Positions 42,219-51,705 of a stretch of DNA of 64,000 nucleotides are shown in pieces. The position numbers and the translations under genes are program-made. A model generated the notes under the pieces. It searched no databases. It saw only the letters and a list, made by a program, of their open reading frames with translations, and had not been told where the DNA came from. Source of the DNA: DATAYA01 sp963754235. GTDB taxonomy: Bacteria > Pseudomonadota > Alphaproteobacteria > Acetobacterales > Acetobacteraceae. Position 1 is the first letter of the stretch, and each line of letters opens with the position of its first letter. The stretch lies in contig CAVWFK010000032.1 of NCBI GenBank assembly GCA_963754235.1, forward strand, positions 1 through 64,000, given 5' to 3'.

Positions 42219-42244
42219 GGCGTGGATGATCGAGGCCGGTCGGC

Positions 42245-43678
42245 CTACCACTTCACGTAGGTGCCGAGCGCCGCCGCCTGCACGTGCAACTTATTCCCGT
42301 TGAACGGGTCCGGGGTGCCCGCGACCAGGTCGAAGCCGTTCTCCTTGCGCTGGCCGTAGATGTACGAGGCGAAGAAGCCGAAGCCCGGCGTCACGCTGTA
42401 GGTGGCACCCGCGGCGAAGCCCCAGTCGGTCAGCTTGCCCACCTGATTCGCGATCGCATTGGTCGGCGTCTGGTTGCCGCCGCCAGTGTCGTTGAAGTAC
42501 TGCACGCCAGCCACCAGCGGACCAATCGTATAGCTGGCACCCGCCGTCCAGGCGACGCCGCGCCCCTCGCCCTTGATCGGCAGCGTGTTCCACTCCGCGG
42601 CCGGGTTGAAGGTGCCGGCGGTGCCATGCGCCTGCAAAGCCAGGCCGCCGATCGTGATTTGCGCGCCGACATCGCCGACCGCCAGTCCGGTGCGCTGGAA
42701 GACGCCCGCCGGGAAGGGTTGGGTGTCGGAGTTCTGCACCCGGCCGCTCGCGATGCCGCCGGCGGTCAGTGCCACACCGACGATGCCGAACGAGCCGCGG
42801 TAGCGCAGCACGCCGTCAAAGGTGTTGCGGCGGCGGGTGGTGTCGTCTGCGCCGGCCACCCCTCCGGTCGAGGACAGCGTATCGCAACCCACGCCCGCGA
42901 AGCCGTTGCAGTTGAAGCCGCCGCTCATGTTGCCGGTGTTGGGTTCGTACGACGCGCCGAAGTCGAAGCCGGCGAATTCCGGCGACAGATACACGACTTT
43001 CTCGGTGGTGTACAGATTGCCCACGTCCTCGAACGGCCAGATCGGTCCAAGGGCGCCGACAATTCCGGGCACGTCGCCGTTCCAGCCGCCGTTGTCGAAG
43101 TTTTCCGTCGTGCCGGTAATCATCAAGCTGGTCGGCTGGTCGGCCGAGCCAAAGCGCAGCGTGCCGAGCTGGTCGGTGCCAAAGTAGACGAAGGCGCGCC
43201 GCCAGTAGAGCGGGGCCCGCCTGATCACGCCACCCGAGATCGAGCCCGCTGCGCCGCCGCCGGCGCCGGAGCTTGCATCCTGCCGGATCTCGGCAAAGGC
43301 GCCGTATTTCAGGCCGTTCGCCGCCACACCCTCCAAGCTCGGATACAGCCGGATGTAGCCGAAGATGTCCGGATTGCCGAGCTTGCTGCCGCCGATCGCC
43401 GGGTTGGCGTTGGGCGGCGAGTTGAGCTGACCCAGGCCACCGGTGGCACCGACATATTCGACGATGTAGCCCGAGATGCGGACCACGGCGGTGCCGGGTG
43501 CCGGGATCGGCGGGGTGTTCTGGACGTAGCCGAAGGCACCGGAGCGGGACCATTGGGTGGGCGGCGGCATCGGCGCGTTCGGATTCTCCGAGAACGTCAC
43601 CAGCTGCGCGCTGGCCGGGCCCGCAACTCCGATAAAAGCGCCCAGCGCTGCCGCAGAAGCCAGCAGGAGCTTACGCAT
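42245..43678 (-). CDS. Outer-membrane porin-like protein (copy 1)
   Basis: 477 residues. The ATG at 43678 follows AAGGAGG. The signal peptide MRKLLLASAAALGAFIGVAG ends at ASAQ. The mature protein is Gly/aromatic-rich with alternating strands (GYIRLYPSLEGVAANGLKYG, AFVYFGTDQLGTLRFGSADQ, AAGATYSVTPGFGFFASYIY) and a terminal YVKW. This is the plan of a 16-strand Gram-negative porin; GTLRFGSADQ resembles the segment after the eyelet loop. Residue 18 is Ile here and Leu in copy 2, otherwise the two are the same. It is divergent from copy 2, across a short non-identical spacer. Confidence 0.88.
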   Translation of the reverse strand: MRKLLLASAAALGAFIGVAGPASAQLVTFSENPNAPMPPPTQWSRSGAFGYVQNTPPIPAPGTAVVRISGYIVEYVGATGGLGQLNSPPNANPAIGGSKLGNPDIFGYIRLYPSLEGVAANGLKYGAFAEIRQDASSGAGGGAAGSISGGVIRRAPLYWRRAFVYFGTDQLGTLRFGSADQPTSLMITGTTENFDNGGWNGDVPGIVGALGPIWPFEDVGNLYTTEKVVYLSPEFAGFDFGASYEPNTGNMSGGFNCNGFAGVGCDTLSSTGGVAGADDTTRRRNTFDGVLRYRGSFGIVGVALTAGGIASGRVQNSDTQPFPAGVFQRTGLAVGDVGAQITIGGLALQAHGTAGTFNPAAEWNTLPIKGEGRGVAWTAGASYTIGPLVAGVQYFNDTGGGNQTPTNAIANQVGKLTDWGFAAGATYSVTPGFGFFASYIYGQRKENGFDLVAGTPDPFNGNKLHVQAAALGTYVKW

Positions 43679-43752
43679 TCATACCTCCTTGTTCCGCCGG
43701 GTTGAGCGCCGGCTTCGTTCACAAGGCCCGCCCCGTCTTCCCACCGGATGCC

Positions 43753-44189
43753 GCAGAACTGCGCGTGCGCATCCCCACCAAGGGCTCTAGGCAGCAGAAC
43801 CTTGACCGCGCAGCGTAGCCAGGCAACATTTTGAGTTTGGCTGCTTCGTTCCGAAGTGGGCGCGTCAGTTTGGCCCCTCAGGCTACACCTTGAACGCCAG
43901 CGTGGGCCGGATCGGCCGCGGGTCAACTAGCGTGGAGGTGCCGCCTCCGATCGCAATCAGTGCGAGCCTCCCCGCACGCAATGGGCAGCGACGCTCACCC
44001 GGCTCGCCGGCCGTCGCTACCGACTCAGCCGCACGCGCCTGCAAAGCGGGTGTTGCGACCGGGCAACAGTGTTTCGCAATAGTCGCGCACGGCTGTCGTA
44101 GGATGTTGCGGGTGGGCGCACGGCTCCGCAGTATGGTCGAAGGTCCTGGCTGCCTAGAGCCCTTTGGGGGATGCGCACGCGCGGTTTGC
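43753..44189. other. Spacer and leader region between the divergent porin genes
   Basis: The ~440-bp centre of the inverted repeat. The 40-50 bp nearest each arm are still related but clearly diverged between sides; the middle is unique. It must hold both porin promoters. A segment at 44066-44088 matches, inverted, 23 nt at the end of thiE (60384-60406). No gene is credible here. Confidence 0.6.
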
Positions 44190-44263
44190 GCCATCCGGTG
44201 GGAAGACGGGGCGGGCCTTGTGAACGAAGCCGGCGCTCAACCCGGCGGAACAAGGAGGTATGA

Positions 44264-45697
44264 ATGCGTAAGCTCCTGCTGGCTTCTGCGGCAGCGCTGG
44301 GCGCTTTTCTCGGGGTTGCGGGCCCGGCCAGCGCGCAGCTGGTGACGTTCTCGGAAAATCCGAACGCGCCGATGCCGCCGCCCACCCAATGGTCCCGCTC
44401 CGGTGCCTTCGGCTACGTCCAGAACACCCCGCCGATCCCGGCACCCGGCACCGCCGTGGTCCGCATCTCGGGCTACATCGTCGAATATGTCGGTGCCACC
44501 GGTGGCCTGGGTCAGCTCAACTCGCCGCCCAACGCCAACCCGGCGATCGGCGGCAGCAAGCTCGGCAATCCGGACATCTTCGGCTACATCCGGCTGTATC
44601 CGAGCTTGGAGGGTGTGGCGGCGAACGGCCTGAAATACGGCGCCTTTGCCGAGATCCGGCAGGATGCAAGCTCCGGCGCCGGCGGCGGCGCAGCGGGCTC
44701 AATCTCGGGTGGCGTGATCAGGCGGGCCCCGCTCTACTGGCGGCGCGCCTTCGTCTACTTTGGCACCGACCAGCTCGGCACGCTGCGCTTTGGCTCGGCC
44801 GACCAGCCGACCAGCTTGATGATTACCGGCACGACGGAAAACTTCGACAACGGCGGCTGGAACGGCGACGTGCCCGGAATTGTCGGCGCCCTTGGACCGA
44901 TCTGGCCGTTCGAGGACGTGGGCAATCTGTACACCACCGAGAAAGTCGTGTATCTGTCGCCGGAATTCGCCGGCTTCGACTTCGGCGCGTCGTACGAACC
45001 CAACACCGGCAACATGAGCGGCGGCTTCAACTGCAACGGCTTCGCGGGCGTGGGTTGCGATACGCTGTCCTCGACCGGAGGGGTGGCCGGCGCAGACGAC
45101 ACCACCCGCCGCCGCAACACCTTTGACGGCGTGCTGCGCTACCGCGGCTCGTTCGGCATCGTCGGTGTGGCACTGACCGCCGGCGGCATCGCGAGCGGCC
45201 GGGTGCAGAACTCCGACACCCAACCCTTCCCGGCGGGCGTCTTCCAGCGCACCGGACTGGCGGTCGGCGATGTCGGCGCGCAAATCACGATCGGCGGCCT
45301 GGCTTTGCAGGCGCATGGCACCGCCGGCACCTTCAACCCGGCCGCGGAGTGGAACACGCTGCCGATCAAGGGCGAGGGGCGCGGCGTCGCCTGGACGGCG
45401 GGTGCCAGCTATACGATTGGTCCGCTGGTGGCTGGCGTGCAGTACTTCAACGACACTGGCGGCGGCAACCAGACGCCGACCAATGCGATCGCGAATCAGG
45501 TGGGCAAGCTGACCGACTGGGGCTTCGCCGCGGGTGCCACCTACAGCGTGACGCCGGGCTTCGGCTTCTTCGCCTCGTACATCTACGGCCAGCGCAAGGA
45601 GAACGGCTTCGACCTGGTCGCGGGCACCCCGGACCCGTTCAACGGGAATAAGTTGCACGTGCAGGCGGCGGCGCTCGGCACCTACGTGAAGTGGTAG
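44264..45697 (+). CDS. Outer-membrane porin-like protein (copy 2)
   Basis: 477 residues, the same as copy 1 apart from Leu at residue 18. The start ATG 44264 has the full AAGGAGG site; an earlier ATG at 44259 meets a stop at once. A strong terminator follows at 45725. Two near-identical divergent copies would double expression or allow recombination across the arms. Confidence 0.88.
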   Translation: MRKLLLASAAALGAFLGVAGPASAQLVTFSENPNAPMPPPTQWSRSGAFGYVQNTPPIPAPGTAVVRISGYIVEYVGATGGLGQLNSPPNANPAIGGSKLGNPDIFGYIRLYPSLEGVAANGLKYGAFAEIRQDASSGAGGGAAGSISGGVIRRAPLYWRRAFVYFGTDQLGTLRFGSADQPTSLMITGTTENFDNGGWNGDVPGIVGALGPIWPFEDVGNLYTTEKVVYLSPEFAGFDFGASYEPNTGNMSGGFNCNGFAGVGCDTLSSTGGVAGADDTTRRRNTFDGVLRYRGSFGIVGVALTAGGIASGRVQNSDTQPFPAGVFQRTGLAVGDVGAQITIGGLALQAHGTAGTFNPAAEWNTLPIKGEGRGVAWTAGASYTIGPLVAGVQYFNDTGGGNQTPTNAIANQVGKLTDWGFAAGATYSVTPGFGFFASYIYGQRKENGFDLVAGTPDPFNGNKLHVQAAALGTYVKW

Positions 45698-45724
45698 GCC
45701 GACCGGCCTCGATCATCCACGCCA

Positions 45725-45757
45725 AGGCGGCGGGGCAACCCGCCGCCTTTTTGTTTT
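45725..45757 (+). terminator. Rho-independent terminator of porin copy 2
   Basis: AGGCGGCGGG, loop GCAA, CCCGCCGCCT and then TTTTGTTTT. It mirrors the copy at 42185-42218. Confidence 0.9.
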
Positions 45758-45973
45758 GCCCCGGATTTGGAAATTGGCGCGTCCGAATTGGTGGCAATTT
45801 GTTGCGCTACCGCTACCGCACTACAGTGGTAGGCGATGACCGGGACCAAAGCATCAAAGGGACACGGTGGCTCAGGTAATACCGGCGGCACTTCGTGGTG
45901 ATGCTTTCGGTGTCGGTGACGTCGATCTGTTGGACGGTCGTGTAAGTCACAGTCGAATTCGGGGGGAGCGAGC

Positions 45974-47287
45974 GTGATGCGAGGTCGAGCCGCCTATGCG
46001 GCGGCGCTGGGTGCCGTGGTCGCCGGCATGCTGGCAGGGTCGGCCGATCCGGTGCGAGCGTCGGGCTACGCTCTGCGCGAGGGCAGCGCGGACTGGATGG
46101 CGAACGCGTTCGCCGGTGACGCGTCGAAGGCGTATGACGCGGCGACAGTCTGGTCGAACCCGGCCGGCATGGTGCGGCTGAACCAGAACGAGATCGACGG
46201 CTCGCTCGACGGCATTTTTCCGATGATCCACTTCCACGGCGTCAACGCTGTCGGGCCCGCGGCCACCACGCCAGGAACCACCGGGGGCAACCTGATCCAG
46301 TCATCTCTGACCGCCGGCGAATTCGGCGTCTGGAACTTCTCGCCGGATCTCAAGTTCGGCGTGGGCCTCACCGCGCCGGCCGGCCAGCGCGTCGCCAATC
46401 CGCAGGATTTCGTCGGCCGCTATCAAAGCCTGGTTTCGTCGGTCACCGAGATCGCGGTCATCGCCGCGGCCTCCTGGCGCATCAACCGTCAGTTTTCGAT
46501 CGGCGGCGGCCCGGTGTTCGACTATCTCAGCACGCGCGTGACGCAGGCCATCAACACCGGCCCGACGGCCGCCTTGACCGGCGATCCGGTCGGCGATGTG
46601 CATGGCAGCGACATCAGCGCCGGCTTCAACATCGGCGCACTCTATCAGCCGACACCCGAGCTGCGCTTCGGCCTCGACTACCGGAGCCGCATCCAGCACG
46701 GCATCACCGGCACGCAGTCGATCTTCATTCCGCCGCAGCTCCAGGCGTTCAACCCCGCGACCGCGGCGGCACTCGCTGGGCTGAACACCCCCGTGCGGAC
46801 GAAGGTCACGCTGCCCGATGTCGTCACGATCGGCGCTACCTGGCAGGCAATGCCGCAACTCGCGCTGCTGGCCACCGCGCAGTGGACCGACTGGTCGCTG
46901 TTTCAGTCCGTCAACATCACGCCGACCAATCCTGCCCTGCCGGGCACCGTGATCCAGGAGAACTGGCGCAATACGTGGTTCTTCTCCGTCGGCGCGAACT
47001 ATCGCATCATGGACCGGCTGCTATTGCAGGGCGGCGTCGGATACGACGAGAGTCCGGTGACGTCGGCCAACCGCACGACGCGCATCCCGGACAGCAATCG
47101 CGTGCTTCTGAGCATCGGCGCGCAATACGATGTGCTGCCGAATGTCACGCTGCAGGTCGCCTACTCGCACGTTTTCTTCGCCGAAGCCCCCATCGACAGC
47201 GCCGCCTCGTCCACGTCGGGTGTGATTATCGGCCAATACTCGGACAGCGCCGACACGGCGAGCCTGGGAGCCAAGATCAAGTTCTGA
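45974..47287 (+). CDS. OmpP1/FadL-family outer-membrane transporter (copy 2)
   Basis: 437 residues, the same as copy 1 but with Met in FPMIHFHG. It has the same signal peptide, NPAGM segment and C-terminal Phe. The upstream gap is one base longer than in copy 1 (an extra A in the TCGAATTCGG context). The start is ATG 45974, after GGGGGGAGCG. Confidence 0.92.
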   Translation: MMRGRAAYAAALGAVVAGMLAGSADPVRASGYALREGSADWMANAFAGDASKAYDAATVWSNPAGMVRLNQNEIDGSLDGIFPMIHFHGVNAVGPAATTPGTTGGNLIQSSLTAGEFGVWNFSPDLKFGVGLTAPAGQRVANPQDFVGRYQSLVSSVTEIAVIAAASWRINRQFSIGGGPVFDYLSTRVTQAINTGPTAALTGDPVGDVHGSDISAGFNIGALYQPTPELRFGLDYRSRIQHGITGTQSIFIPPQLQAFNPATAAALAGLNTPVRTKVTLPDVVTIGATWQAMPQLALLATAQWTDWSLFQSVNITPTNPALPGTVIQENWRNTWFFSVGANYRIMDRLLLQGGVGYDESPVTSANRTTRIPDSNRVLLSIGAQYDVLPNVTLQVAYSHVFFAEAPIDSAASSTSGVIIGQYSDSADTASLGAKIKF

Positions 47288-47360
47288 AGCAATGTGTCAT
47301 GCACCGGCACCCGCTTTCGGCGCCTGCGTCAAGTGACGGCCACCATGCGTGACTGCCATT

Positions 47361-47440
47361 CTCCCTCGCCGCCCGCGCTTGCGGGGGAGAGGGCCGGGGA
47401 GAGGTGGGTCTCTCGGCTGGCTCGGTGCATCGATTTTGGC
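47361..47440. repeat. Family A palindromic repeat (single arm)
   Basis: CCGCCCGCGCTTGCGGGG plus GGCTGGCTCGGTGCATCGAT. It is the same arm and spacer as at 23103-23175, but the second arm is missing here. Confidence 0.7.
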
Positions 47441-47508
47441 CGCGTACCACCATTCAAGCGATCGCCCGGCCGCGGCCCCGCCTGACCCGCCTGCGCAAAG
47501 GAGAAAGC

Positions 47509-47774
47509 ATGAACACAGTCGCGAGGCTCGCCGCGGCACTGTTGCTTGGCCTAGCCGCCGCGGGTGGCGCCGCGACAAGCTGGGCGCAGACCCCGCAGCA
47601 CACGCCCCCAGCGATCCTTCGTTGCCCCGTGATAAGGTCGTGTGGGTCAACACCCGCTCCGGCATCAACCATTTCCGCGGCGAGCACTATTTCGGCAGCA
47701 CCATCGACGGCAAGTTCATGTGCGAGCGCGAGGCGGATCGCGAGGGCGACCGGCCGACGCGGAACGGGCAGTAG
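47509..47774 (+). pseudogene. Small secreted protein, frame break in a C-run
   Basis: ATG 47509 follows AAAGGAG and opens a clear signal peptide (MNTVARLAAALLLGLAAAGG, then ATSWAQ). The natural continuation is in the next frame: DKVVWVNTRSGINHFRGEHY, then FGSTIDGKFMCEREADREGD to a stop at 47774. The switch is at the CCCCC at 47605-47609. With it repaired, the product is an ~88-residue periplasmic protein resembling small uncharacterised proteins I recall from related bacteria. The function is unknown. Confidence 0.65.
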
Positions 47775-47822
47775 GCGCATTGTGATGCCAGGGCGCCTAG
47801 AGCACGTCGAAACGCGCGACTG

Positions 47823-47961
47823 GAACCTGGGCCGTTCGCCGAAGCTCACCCCGCACCAGCAGCGCGAGGCGATCAAACGCCGCGACCGGGGCGAGCCATT
47901 GCGCGACATCACCCGCAGCTACAACGTCAGCCACAGCACGATTTCGAGGCTTGCAGCGTAA
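47823..47961 (+). pseudogene. C-terminal fragment of a serine recombinase (HTH domain)
   Basis: GRSPKLTPHQQREAIKRRDR and ITRSYNVSHSTISRL match the Hin-type helix-turn-helix that ends resolvases/invertases. No catalytic domain precedes it. It is a recombination remnant at the edge of the mobile zone. Confidence 0.65.
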
Positions 47962-48328
47962 GGGCCAGCGCAATGGCAAAGAAATCATGGATGCCACAAT
48001 CCGAACGAGCAAGAAGGCCGAGATCACAATCCTGCCGGAGAGTTGGAGCATTCAGGTGAACAAACAATCCTCCTCGACAGTTTGAAAAGAGTGCTATCGG
48101 CTTCGACATAGACGAGCTGCAGTTCTCGATTGACGTGATGTCGTATCGTATAGCCGAGCTCATTCTGTCCCATCTTCGACAGTTCGGCGCTGCGGACGGG
48201 GGGTAAGTATCGGATTTCATTGAGGTACGAGGAGTATTTCGCGAGAGATGTAGTGCCGCGCGTAGCGGCATTTGCTGTGGCCGTGCAGGGATTTTCGGCT
48301 ATCGTGTGCGCACCATATCGAGTCGCAC
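47962..48328. other. Low-GC gap between mobile fragments
   Basis: About 370 bp, less GC-rich than average. A minus-strand frame (LGYTIRHHVNRELQLVYVEA) looks protein-like near 48060-48170, but has no start and no recognised family. It is probably scrambled remnants of mobile DNA. Confidence 0.3.
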
Positions 48329-49455
48329 ATGTACTTCCGCCCAAAGCAGTCGCAGGGACGCGTCTATCTGCAGATCGTGCAGAGCCAGAGGACCGGCACT
48401 CAAGTGCGTCAGCGGGTGATCGCGACCTTGGGACGGCTCGATGAACTCGAAGCAAGTGGACAGCTCGATCGGCTGTTGCGCTCCGGCGCCCGCTTCGTCC
48501 AACAGGCGCTGGTTCTGGATGCCACCAGGAATGGCGACGCGCCGACGGTCGCGGTGCGCCGCATCGGCCCGGCGCTGCTGTTCGAGCGGCTGTGGGAGGA
48601 GACCGGCTGTCGGACCGTGATCGCGGCCTCGGCGCGCGGCCGCGGCCACCGGTTCGCGCTGAGCGCGCGGTGTTTCTGACCGTGCTGCACCGCCTGATGC
48701 GCGGCGGCTCGGATCTGGCCGCCGCTCGCTGGCGCGAGGACTATCGGATCGCCGGCGCCGACGGTCTGGAGCTGCACCATCTCTACCGCGCGATGGCCTG
48801 GCTGGGCGAGGCGCTGCCGGCGGATCAGCAGGACGGCGCCACGCCGTTCGCGCCCCGCTGCACCAAGGACCTGATCGAGGAGCGGCTGTTCGCCCATCGG
48901 CGTGACCTGTTCAGCCGGCTCGACCTGGTGTTCATGGATACCACCAGCCTCTCCTTCGAAGGCCTGGGCGGGCAGACCCTCGGGCAGCACGGGTACAGCA
49001 AGGACCACCGGCCGGATCTGCGGCAGATGATCCTCGCCGTGCTGATTGACGGCGACGGCCGGCCGGTCTGCTCGGAGATGTGGCCCGGCAACACCGCCGA
49101 TGTGATCAGCCTGGTGCCGGTGATCGACCGCCTGCGTCGGCGCTTCGCCATCGGCCGCGTCTGCATCGTCGCTGATCGCGGTATGATCGGGCCCCAAGCG
49201 CGAGCGCGTTGGGTTCCCGCAGCGCCGCGACGATCGCAGCGTTGGAGGCGCGAGGTCTGCTCTACATCCTCGGCGTACGCGAGCGAACCGACAAGCTGGT
49301 GCGCGATGTCGTGCTCAACGATGCCGCTCCCTTCGTGCCGCTCACCATAGAGAAGCGCGGCCGGGACACCGACTACGGCGCCAAGGCGGTTGGGCTGGGC
49401 GGCCAGCGCTACATCGTTTGCATCAATCACCCAGAGGCGGAGAGGATGACCGCCG
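48329..49455 (+). pseudogene. IS1634-family transposase remnant (copy 2), truncated
   Basis: Homologous to the element at 7.9 kb but diverged. ATG 48329 (MYFRPKQSQGRVYLQIVQSQ) starts the N-terminal part. A one-base loss near 48660, relative to FALERAVF in copy 1, shifts the frame. The next part includes LVFMDTTSLSFEG and IVADRGMIG. About 22 inserted bases near 49193-49214, again GC-rich and palindromic, shift it again (SAATIAALEARGLLYILGVR). Similarity stops near 49455 (CINHPEAERM), where the integrase module begins, so the third catalytic residue and the right end are gone. Confidence 0.8.
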
Positions 49456-49597
49456 AACCTTCGTTTCGCACTGTCCTGGTCCGTCCTGAAAACCCAAGCA
49501 GGCAGCCGTATCTTCGGCATTATCGTCCCGCATCATTCCGTTGCATCCCGCCGCGTCGCGCTTTAAGGTGTTGCCCAGCGGGTAAGGTGACGAACCG

Positions 49598-50815
49598 ATG
49601 GCGGCACCGGGCAAGCTCAACACGCTGGCGATCCACCGGCTGACGAGGCCGGGCGCTTATACCGACGGCGGCGGCCTGTATTTGCGCATTCGGCCCGGTG
49701 GCGGGCGCGAGTGGGCGTTCCGCTACAAAGTGCGCGGCCGGCAACACTGGATGGGCCTCGGCCCGGAGCGCGACATCACGCTTGCCGAGGCCCGCCAGAA
49801 GGCACGTGACGGTCGCCGGCTGCTGTTGGAAGGCTTGGACCCGATTACGGTGCAGCGTGCCCGCAAGGCCGGCGGCTCGGGCGTGACCTTCGCCACGGCA
49901 CTCGACGGCTATCTGGGCGCACACACGGCCGGATGGCGGAACGCCAAGCACGCTGCGCAGTGGCGTGCGACGCTCGACGCCTATGCGTTGCCCAAGCTCG
50001 GCACGATGCCGGTGGCGAAGATCGAGACGGCGGACGTGCTCGCGGTGCTCGCCCCGATCTGGACGGCCAAGACGGAAACCGCCTCGCGGGTGCGCGGCCG
50101 GATCGAGGCGGTGCTGGACCATGCCAAGGCGCATGGCTGGCGCACCGGCGAGAACCCGGCACGCTGGCGTGGGCATTTCGACAAGCTGCTGCCGGCGAAG
50201 GCGAAGCTGGCACCCGTCGAGCATCACGCCGCGGTGCACTGGCGCGGGCTTCCTTGCGTGCTGGACGCGCTTTCGCGGCAGGGCGGCACCTCGGCCCTGG
50301 CGGTGCGCTTCGCTGCCCTCACGGCCGCCCGCAGCGGCGAGGTGCGCGGTGCGCGTTGGAATGAGATGGACCTCGATGCCGCGGTATGGACCGTGCCCGG
50401 CCCGCGCATGAAGGCCGGCAAGCCGCACCGGGTGCCGTTGTGCGATGCGGCGCTGGCGATCCTGCGCATCATGCTGCCGTTGCGGCGCCGGCCGGATGAC
50501 CTGGTGTTTCCCGGCGGCCGCGTCGGCCGGCCCCTGAGCGACGTGGCGCTGGCGAAGGCGATGCGGGCCGCGGCCGGGCCGGGTGTGACGGTCCATGGCC
50601 TGCGCTCGACCTTCGCCGACTGGTGCGCCGAGGCGACCAGCTATCCGCGCGAGCTGGCGGAAGCGGCGCTGGCGCACACGCTGCGCGACAAGGTGGAAGC
50701 GGCCTATCAGCGCGGCGACTTGATCGAGCGGCGGCGCGAGCTGATGGCCGCGTGGGCGCGGTTCTGCATTGAACCGGCGGACAATGGGGCGGTGGTGGAA
50801 TTGCGCCGCGCTTGA
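49598..50815 (+). CDS. Tyrosine recombinase / P4-type integrase (copy 1)
   Basis: 405 residues from ATG 49598 (MAAPGKLNTLAIHRLTRPGA). The N-terminal DUF4102-type arm-binding domain reads YTDGGGLYLRIRPGGGREWA and ERDITLAEARQKARDGRRLL. The catalytic domain has Arg in TAARSGEVRGARW, H-x-x-R in TVHGLRSTFADWC and the likely Tyr in KVEAAYQRGD. It is a close paralogue of the integrase at 58.9 kb, which faces it. Upstream sequence is shared with that copy for about 120 bp. It probably integrated and excised a genomic island. Confidence 0.93.
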   Translation: MAAPGKLNTLAIHRLTRPGAYTDGGGLYLRIRPGGGREWAFRYKVRGRQHWMGLGPERDITLAEARQKARDGRRLLLEGLDPITVQRARKAGGSGVTFATALDGYLGAHTAGWRNAKHAAQWRATLDAYALPKLGTMPVAKIETADVLAVLAPIWTAKTETASRVRGRIEAVLDHAKAHGWRTGENPARWRGHFDKLLPAKAKLAPVEHHAAVHWRGLPCVLDALSRQGGTSALAVRFAALTAARSGEVRGARWNEMDLDAAVWTVPGPRMKAGKPHRVPLCDAALAILRIMLPLRRRPDDLVFPGGRVGRPLSDVALAKAMRAAAGPGVTVHGLRSTFADWCAEATSYPRELAEAALAHTLRDKVEAAYQRGDLIERRRELMAAWARFCIEPADNGAVVELRRA

Positions 50816-51227
50816 GTGATCCGCGCCCGCGCGGCTCGCGGGCAAGAGGATGGCGACGGGCGTTGCTGCGCCCGCCGCCGTGATCCCGGAAGGATGCGAA
50901 CCAATGCACGGGACCAAACATCAGCCTATCACGGGCACGCCTGCCGGGCGAGGCGCGCCGGACATGGCCCGTGCGCCGCGCAGGAAGCCCGCTGGCGGTA
51001 GTGCGGCTTCGGCCGCACCATCTGGGTCGGCCAAGGGAGGGAGGGCACTACACGCTTCGCCCTCGGTGACTGACGCCGGCATCGTGGCTTGGTTCCAAGA
51101 GGCGGCCGAGCCGCCCGATGCAAGCAAGCGGGCGCGCCTTGGTGTGCCAGGGCCGGCCGAGCGAACGGCCTCGCCAGCCCCGAGACGGTGCCCACTACGG
51201 CGCGGCGGGCCAGGGGGGAGGGGTAGG
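50816..51227. other. Gap after integrase 1
   Basis: The first ~75 bp match the sequence after integrase 2 (ATGGCGACGGGCG, then GCCGCCGTGATCCCGGA). The rest has an open frame with a low-complexity, unconvincing translation. I see no gene. Confidence 0.4.
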
Positions 51228-51539
51228 ATGGAACCCGATTCGAGACAGAACCCCATGCCGCCCCGCTCCCGGCATCCAAACCTGACGGGCAACCCCAACG
51301 CGGCGTCTAGGTGCGGCGCCAGGACGCGGCAGGGGGGATCATGCCGTCAGCCCGCTATGCCGAACGGCAGATGCCGGCTTCATGGCGGCAAAAGCACCGG
51401 CCCGCGCACGGCCGAGGGGCTAGCACGGCTGCGGGCCGCCAGGACAAAGCACGGCGCCTACAGCGCCGAGGCGAGGAAGGTGCGGGGGCTGTTCCGGGAG
51501 CTGAAGGTTCTGACAAAAGACTTGCTGGAGAGGACGTGA
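51228..51539 (+). CDS. HGG-x-STGP motif small basic protein
   Basis: About 103 residues from ATG 51228, preceded by GGGGAGGGGTAGG. The centre has CGARTRQGGSCRQPAMPNGR and RLHGGKSTGPRTAEGLARLR, the Cys pair and HGG-STGP motif of a small family common in phages, plasmids and islands, near terminase or relaxase genes in my recollection. The paired Cys/His suggest zinc binding. A basic C-terminal helix follows (ARKVRGLFRELKVLTKDLLE). The role is unknown. A longer upstream frame adds only low-complexity sequence. Confidence 0.65.
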   Translation: MEPDSRQNPMPPRSRHPNLTGNPNAASRCGARTRQGGSCRQPAMPNGRCRLHGGKSTGPRTAEGLARLRAARTKHGAYSAEARKVRGLFRELKVLTKDLLERT

Positions 51540-51705
51540 GAAGCGTGTTGCCGCTACGGCTCCAAGCCTCCGCGCGCGCGGACCAAACTTTGGGTAGTGT
51601 CCGCCTTTACCCCTCGGTGTCCTAAGTTGGGCGATTATGCCTGACTTGACTATGTTCGGCAGCGGCGTCGCGCGTGGGTTTCGCCAAGCCAGCGTCCTGC
51701 TGGTT

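Larger units (their letters stand above)
40577..43752. repeat. Left arm of a ~3.2-kb inverted repeat
   Basis: The arm runs from AGGGAGAATGG near 40577 to about 43752 and mirrors 44190-47366. It carries a FadL-type gene and a porin gene. Only a few differences from the other arm were seen: one codon in each gene and two changes in the gene-to-gene gap, one of them a 1-bp indel. Confidence 0.93.
44190..47366. repeat. Right arm of the ~3.2-kb inverted repeat
   Basis: Mirror of 40577-43752 about a centre near 43971. It ends at CCATTCTCCCT (47366), where it runs into another family A repeat, as does the left arm. Confidence 0.93.

Noticed and set aside
40577..47366. Assembly artefact (false palindrome)
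   Set aside because: Not fully excluded, but the arms differ at several bases including two amino-acid changes and a 1-bp indel, and the central leaders are distinct. I therefore treat it as real pending long reads.
49470..49597. tRNA gene as integrase attachment site
   Set aside because: No cloverleaf or T-loop consensus was recognised on either side of the two integrases.
50850..51227. Upstream extension of the HGG-STGP protein
   Set aside because: The translation is low-complexity, and a good ribosome site precedes ATG 51228.
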